From the NCBI RefSeq assembly GCF_015910445.1, contig NZ_CP048882.1, positions 3,286,001 to 3,350,000 on the forward strand: a stretch of DNA of 64,000 nt, read 5' to 3'. The DNA is from Streptomyces bathyalis. Lineage in GTDB: Bacteria; Actinomycetota; Actinomycetes; Streptomycetales; Streptomycetaceae. The notes under the pieces are model-generated. The model saw only the letters and a list, made by a program, of their open reading frames with translations. It was not told the origin of the DNA and did not search any database. Below, piece by piece: positions 60,403 through 64,000 of this stretch. Positions within the stretch are counted from its first letter, which is position 1; the number at the start of each line of letters is the position of its first letter. Position numbers and translations under genes: made by a program.

Positions 60403-60931
60403 GTGTGCTCGCTCCTCGATTCTCAAGTCCTCGCGCCCTTCCCCTGCCTGCCTGAGTGGCCGGGGCGACTCCCGTCCGGAAGTCCTCGGGTCGGCTCATT
60501 TTACCGAGAAGGCGTCCCGCCCTCTCGTCCAGCGAGCAACCCTGCCCGTTCAAGGGGCGTCCACACGGGAACGTAAGAAGGGTCACACGCGGGCGCTACT
60601 GGGCGGAGGACTCACCATTGGCGCTCGGCCACCCTCGGCGGCCCGCTTTCCCTGCCCGAGCGGCTGCGTGCCGGGGTTCCGTCCGTTCAGGCCGGCTCCC
60701 GTTCCGCCGGCGCGAGGCGGCACTGCTGCCCTTGTCAGGTGCCGTCACACCGCGTGACCGGACGGCGCCGTCATCGGTTCCGGACAGCGGCGCCCCGCCA
60801 TTCCGGCGGAGCGGCCGGCTCCGGGAGGGGCCCGCCCTGTCGCCCAGGCGGCCGTTGTCAGTGCCCTCTGCTCCAATTCCGGCTACAGGGATGGAACAAC
60901 GGGGTCCGTCCTCAACTCCGGAGGACGAACG
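60403..60931. other. 529-nt region between lysC and the SRPBCC gene
   Basis: Open frames on both strands here are poor in codon bias and lack ribosome-binding sites. It must contain the lysC promoter (minus strand) and the promoter of the SRPBCC gene (GGAGG at about 60920). No repeat or strong dyad was noticed. Confidence 0.5.
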
Positions 60932-61429
60932 ATGAGTTCACCACAGGTGACAGTGGAGCGCCGCATCGCGGCACCGGTGGACAAGGTGTGGGCCGCGCTG
61001 ACGGACATCGAGCACGGTGCCGATGTGATCAAGGGGATCGACCGGATCGAGATGCTCAGCGAAGGCCCCTTCGGAGTCGGCACCCGCTGGCGGGAGACGC
61101 GCCGCATGCTGGGCAAGGAGGCCACCGAGGAGATGTGGGTGACCGAGAGCGAGCCCCGGACCCGCTACGTGGTCGAGGCCGAGTCCCGCGGCACGCACTA
61201 CACCTCGGAGTTCCTGCTCACGCCGCAGGGGGACGACGCCACTTCGGTGCGCCTGACCTTCGGCGCCGAGACCGGCGAACAGGGCGGTCTCAAGGCCGTG
61301 CTGATGAAGGCCTTCGTCACCGTCGGCGCCAAGGGCGCGGCCAAGGCTCTGGCCAAGGACCTCGCGGACATAGCCGCGTCCCTGGAGGAGGCGGCACCTC
61401 CCGAGGGGCAGGGGCCACGCTCGCGCTGA
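60932..61429 (+). CDS. SRPBCC-family protein, copy 1
   Basis: The 165-residue START/Bet v1-like protein has VTVERRIAAPVDKVWAALTDIEHG, FGVGTRWRETRRMLGKEATEEMWVTE and a C-terminal helix. The family binds hydrophobic ligands or acts as polyketide cyclase-like or lipid transfer proteins. The ATG at 60932 follows GGAGG. A clear paralogue lies at 62762. The two flank the ArsR/AHSA1 pair. Confidence 0.88.
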   Translation: MSSPQVTVERRIAAPVDKVWAALTDIEHGADVIKGIDRIEMLSEGPFGVGTRWRETRRMLGKEATEEMWVTESEPRTRYVVEAESRGTHYTSEFLLTPQGDDATSVRLTFGAETGEQGGLKAVLMKAFVTVGAKGAAKALAKDLADIAASLEEAAPPEGQGPRSR

Positions 61430-61487
61430 TCCGCCCGCTCCGGCACCGGCCCCGGACCTCTGCACGGCCCTGGATCCTGCCTGCTCC

Positions 61488-61540
61488 GGCCCCACGGCCC
61501 ACGGCCCACGGCCCCCGGCCCCCGGCCCCCGGCCCCCGCA
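61488..61540 (+). repeat. 7-bp tandem repeat tract
   Basis: About seven copies of GGCCCAC or GGCCCCC follow one another in the gap between the first SRPBCC gene and the ArsR gene. No gene spans it. It is probably a slippage-prone microsatellite. Confidence 0.75.
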
Positions 61541-61585
61541 GGACGACGCCACCGGGGCGGCGGCCGGAATCCTTGCTTCACCTAT

Positions 61586-61599
61586 GGCTTATATAAGCC
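61586..61599. promoter_or_regulatory. AT-rich perfect palindrome, putative ArsR operator
   Basis: GGCTTATATAAGCC is a perfect 14-bp palindrome lying about 21-35 nt upstream of the ArsR GTG at 61621. It is unusually AT-rich for this genome and overlaps where the core promoter should be. It is a good candidate for autoregulatory ArsR binding. Confidence 0.65.
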
Positions 61600-61620
61600 G
61601 TGGCTGTATATATTGCTGCC

Positions 61621-61983
61621 GTGCACGCGTTGGATGTCCTGGGAGACCCGGTGCGCCGCCGGATACTCGAACTGCTCGCCGACGGTGAGCGGACCTCGGG
61701 AGCCGTCGGCGCCGTGATCCAGGCCGAGTTCGGCATCTCCCAGCCCGCCGTCTCCCAGCACCTGCGGGTACTGCGCGAGACGGGCTTCGCCTCCGTACGG
61801 CCGGAGGGCACCCGGCGGCTCTATGCCGTCGAGCCCGCTCCCCTGCGCGAGGTCGATACATGGCTCGAGCGCTTCCGGGGCTTCTGGGAACAGCGGCTGG
61901 ACGCGCTCGGCACGGAGCTGGCGCGCGGCAAGCGCGAACGCCGCACAAGAGGCGCCGGCGCGGACAGCGGCAAGGAGCAGTGA
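61621..61983 (+). CDS. ArsR-family transcriptional regulator
   Basis: The 120-residue regulator has VHALDVLGDPVRRRILELLADGERTSGAVGAVIQAEFGISQPAVSQHLRVLRETGFASVRPEG, a winged helix-turn-helix of the ArsR type without metal-binding Cys motifs. I chose the GTG at 61621 so the protein starts where family members do. A GTG at 61600 would overlap the palindrome. Its stop shares a base with the downstream AHSA1 gene start (TGATG), the usual ArsR-AHSA1 regulatory pair. Confidence 0.88.
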   Translation: MHALDVLGDPVRRRILELLADGERTSGAVGAVIQAEFGISQPAVSQHLRVLRETGFASVRPEGTRRLYAVEPAPLREVDTWLERFRGFWEQRLDALGTELARGKRERRTRGAGADSGKEQ

Positions 61984-62624
61984 TGAGCGACATCATCGAC
62001 GAGATCAACGACATCCACCGGGAAGTCGGCAGCCGGAGCGTGGGCGAGGAGGAGGCCCGCACCATCCTGCTGCGGCGGACGTACGACGCCACGGCCGAGG
62101 ACGTCTGGGACGCCTGCACGGACCCGGAACGCATCGCCCGGTGGTTCCTCCCCGTGAGCGGCGACCTGAAGCTCGGCGGCAACTACCAGCTCGAGGGCAA
62201 CGCGGGCGGCGAGATCCTGCGCTGCGAACGGCCCCGGCTGCTCAAGGTGAGCTGGGTGATGGGCGAGAGCCCCGGCTTCAGCGAGGTCGAGGTGCGCCTG
62301 ACACCAAAGGGCGAGGAGAAGACGCTCTTCGAACTGGAGCATGTCGCCGTCGTACCCCCGGAGTTCTGGGACCAGTTCGGCCCGGGAGCCGTCGGCGTCG
62401 GCTGGGACCTCACGCTGATCGGTCTCGGGATGCATCTGCGCGGCGAGTCCGTCGGCGACCACGAGAAGTTCGAAGCGAGCGACGAGGCACGGAACTTCAT
62501 GACCCGCAGCAGCGAGTTGTGGGGCGCGGCGCACGAGGCTTCCGGCGCACCGGCCGACGCCGTGGAGGAGGCGGTTCGCGGCACGACGGCCTTCTACGTA
62601 CCGCCCCGCGAGGACGGCGCCTGA
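61983..62624 (+). CDS. AHSA1/SRPBCC-domain protein
   Basis: The 213-residue protein has the AHSA1-like pattern TILLRRTYDATAEDVWDACTDPERIARWFLPVSGDLKLGGNYQLEGNAGGEILRCERPRLLKVSW. Such proteins often pair with ArsR repressors as ligand-binding partners. The ATG at 61983 overlaps the ArsR stop. Its C-terminal extension (about 150-213) is helical and longer than the minimal AHSA1 domain. Ligand unknown. Confidence 0.9.
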   Translation: MSDIIDEINDIHREVGSRSVGEEEARTILLRRTYDATAEDVWDACTDPERIARWFLPVSGDLKLGGNYQLEGNAGGEILRCERPRLLKVSWVMGESPGFSEVEVRLTPKGEEKTLFELEHVAVVPPEFWDQFGPGAVGVGWDLTLIGLGMHLRGESVGDHEKFEASDEARNFMTRSSELWGAAHEASGAPADAVEEAVRGTTAFYVPPREDGA

Positions 62625-62702
62625 GCACGGCCGAGGACCGAGTCGCACCGGGAGTCGCTGCCAATCCCTCGACGCCCGAGCTCCGTTGCCGGAGACTGCT
62701 GA

Positions 62703-62733
62703 TCTGATTCCGGCCAAGGAGGCCGGAATCAGA
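62703..62733 (+). terminator. Perfect hairpin between the AHSA1 and SRPBCC genes
   Basis: TCTGATTCCGGCC and GGCCGGAATCAGA form a perfect 13-bp stem with the loop AAGGA. It is 79 nt after the AHSA1 stop and 28 nt before the ATG at 62762. It probably terminates the ArsR-AHSA1 transcript, though it may be a leader structure for the next gene. No T-run is present. Confidence 0.7.
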
Positions 62734-62761
62734 CACCGGTCCCCGACGGAAGGGCTCGTTC

Positions 62762-63226
62762 ATGACCACGTGGCAGGTGACGGTGGAGCTCCGCATCGCG
62801 GCTCCCGTGGAGCGGGTGTGGCAGGCGATGACGGACATCGAAGGCTCTCCCGGGGTGATCGCCGGCATCGAAAGCGTGGAAGTTCTCAGCGAAGGCCCCT
62901 TCGGGGTGGGCACGCGATGGCGGGAGACCCGCAGGATCTTCGGCAAGGAAGCCACCGAGGAGATGTACGTGACGGCCGCCGAGGCCCCCGCGCGCTACGT
63001 CGTCGAATCCGATTCGCGGGGCGTGCACTACATGTCGGAGTTCACGCTCACTCCCGACCAGGACGGAGCCACCACCGTCCGGCTGGTCCTCGACGCCGAG
63101 ACGGAGAAGAAGAGCCTCGGCGGCGCGATGGGGAAGTTCCTCGGCGGGATCGGCTCCAAGGCCGTGGCGAAGACGGTGTCGAAGGACCTGGAAGACGTCG
63201 CCGCGGCCGTCGAGTCCTCGAAGTGA
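62762..63226 (+). CDS. SRPBCC-family protein, copy 2
   Basis: The 154-residue protein is a close paralogue of the one at 60932: VTVELRIAAPVERVWQAMTDIEG and FGVGTRWRETRRIFGKEATEEMYVTAAEA align directly, with a different C-terminal tail. The ATG at 62762 starts the domain. Duplication around an ArsR pair suggests local amplification. Ligand unknown. Confidence 0.9.
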   Translation: MTTWQVTVELRIAAPVERVWQAMTDIEGSPGVIAGIESVEVLSEGPFGVGTRWRETRRIFGKEATEEMYVTAAEAPARYVVESDSRGVHYMSEFTLTPDQDGATTVRLVLDAETEKKSLGGAMGKFLGGIGSKAVAKTVSKDLEDVAAAVESSK

Positions 63227-63250
63227 CCTGCCTGAGCAGGCACTTGAGGC

Positions 63251-63913
63251 TCAGCGGGCCCGCGATGTCCGGGGTGGGTTCTTGTAGCCGGTGTCGAGCT
63301 TGTGCCCGGTCTCGCGGACCACGCGGGCGGCAAGGACTTCCTGGTTGCTCCGGATGAAGCTCCGCACGGCGTCCGGGTCCCAGATCACCAGCTGACGCAG
63401 AGCCCACGACAGCGCCTTGACGACCATGTCGTCGCGGTCCGACACCAGCCGGGCGCAGATGTCGAGGGTGCGCTCCGCGTCGCCGGTGCCGCCACGGGAT
63501 CGCAGATTCAGGGGGACGGTCGAGACCAGGGCGGCGCGGCGCCACCACCGGTCCTCAGATCCGGCCCACCGGTGGATCACCTCGTCGGGGATCACCCCCC
63601 GCCGCCAGGCAGGACCCGAGACGCAGCAGCCGAAGGTATCCACCGAGACCCAGCTGTCGAGCCGGCCGGCGAGCCCCTCGACATCCTCAACGCTCAGGCA
63701 GGTCAGGGCAGTCGGGTGGTGGTAGATCAACTCGAAGGCGACCCAGCGCTGCCGGTCCGCCAGCGCCCAAGCCAGCGCCACGGCGTACTCGCCCGACTCC
63801 GTTCGCAGATCCTTCGAGAACTCACGACGGACCCGGCGTACCGACTCCGTCGTCGGCTCGGAAAGCATGCGGATGCGCCGGTCCAACTCGTCGGCAAGCG
63901 CTCGCTCGTCCAT
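63251..63913 (-). CDS. DNA alkylation repair (AlkD-like) HEAT-repeat protein
   Basis: The 220-residue helical protein ends with DDMVVKALSWALRQLVIWDPDAVRSFI and LAARVVRETGHKLDTGYK, typical of AlkD-type DNA glycosylases, which excise alkylated bases without base flipping. The N-terminal RIMLSEPTTESVRRVRREFSKDLR fits the family start. I chose the ATG at 63913, preceded by GAGG; a GTG at 63919 is possible. The stop is convergent with the SRPBCC gene. Confidence 0.85.
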   Translation of the reverse strand: MDERALADELDRRIRMLSEPTTESVRRVRREFSKDLRTESGEYAVALAWALADRQRWVAFELIYHHPTALTCLSVEDVEGLAGRLDSWVSVDTFGCCVSGPAWRRGVIPDEVIHRWAGSEDRWWRRAALVSTVPLNLRSRGGTGDAERTLDICARLVSDRDDMVVKALSWALRQLVIWDPDAVRSFIRSNQEVLAARVVRETGHKLDTGYKNPPRTSRAR

Positions 63914-63935
63914 GTGCACCTCAGTGGTGGACGCC

Positions 63936-64000
63936 TCAGTCGCGCCCGTCGATCCGCTCCTCCAGACGAACGGTCACCATCTCCCCCGCCTTCTTGCCGA
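63936..64000 (-). CDS. C-terminal fragment of a minus-strand gene cut by the window edge
   Basis: The last 20 codons read GKKAGEMVTVRLEERIDGRD before a TGA at 63936-63938. The codon bias and charge pattern look coding. The gene starts outside the window, so I cannot identify it. It lies just upstream of the AlkD-like gene on the same strand. Confidence 0.5.
   Translation of the reverse strand, partial: GKKAGEMVTVRLEERIDGRD

Noticed and set aside
63936-64000. Identification of the right-edge fragment
   Set aside because: Only 20 C-terminal residues are visible and they match no family I can name safely.

Overview
The window looks like chromosomal DNA of a Streptomyces or a close relative. 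G+C is very high with strong GC3 bias, genes are often coupled by GTGA, ATGA or TGATG overlaps, GTG starts are common and TTA codons are rare. It also carries a conservon (ATP-binding protein, roadblock, DUF742, GTPase, P450), which is an actinomycete hallmark.

Region 1 (20-18386) is the most unusual part and reads as an orphan natural-product locus. A long minus-strand run starts at 14711. Its genes are, in transcription order: a PaaK-like adenylating enzyme, a prenyltransferase/squalene-oxidase-repeat protein, a tautomerase-fold protein, an acyl carrier protein, a short AMP-dependent ligase, an aromatic (tyrosine-type) ammonia-lyase, a compact class II DAHP synthase, two ATP-grasp ligases separated by an SDR, an amidase-signature enzyme and an MFS exporter. 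A second PaaK-like enzyme and a dimethylargininase-family hydrolase run the other way, and a LysR regulator closes the locus. The DAHP synthase, lyase, ligase and ACP together suggest p-coumaroyl-ACP. There is no ketosynthase or NRPS, so ATP-grasp amide formation is the likeliest assembly step. The product is unknown to me. The LysR gene and the first operon gene each carry a TTA codon, pointing to bldA control.

Region 2 (18387-24846) holds a 1.5 kb non-coding stretch with two inverted copies of a 60-bp element, a ribbon-helix-helix-like protein, a small membrane protein with a TTA codon, a divergent HxlR/quinone-oxidoreductase pair with palindromic operators, a cold-shock-like protein, a threonine synthase and a small chitin-binding-like protein.

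Region 3 (24851-35220) is a catabolic or accessory stretch: an aromatic-ring-type FAD monooxygenase, a DAO-family FAD oxidoreductase, a TetR repressor with a clear operator, an SMP-30 lactonase, two LLM-class oxidoreductases, a frameshifted methyltransferase, a DUF574-type methyltransferase and a secreted polyesterase/cutinase-like hydrolase.

Region 4 (35361-48040) contains two coupled SPFH membrane proteins, a complete conservon with a TTA codon in cvnC, a class I terpene synthase, a second P450 and a LysR regulator with a repeat insertion. The conservon, terpene synthase and P450 probably form a terpenoid locus.

Region 5 (48349-64000) is largely housekeeping: a methyltransferase, a lipoprotein, an S9 peptidase, SURF1, an ECF sigma factor with a coupled Pro/Asp-rich membrane partner, an APH-type kinase, asd-lysC, three SRPBCC proteins with an ArsR repressor, and an AlkD-like protein. 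A fragment of another minus-strand gene lies at the right edge.
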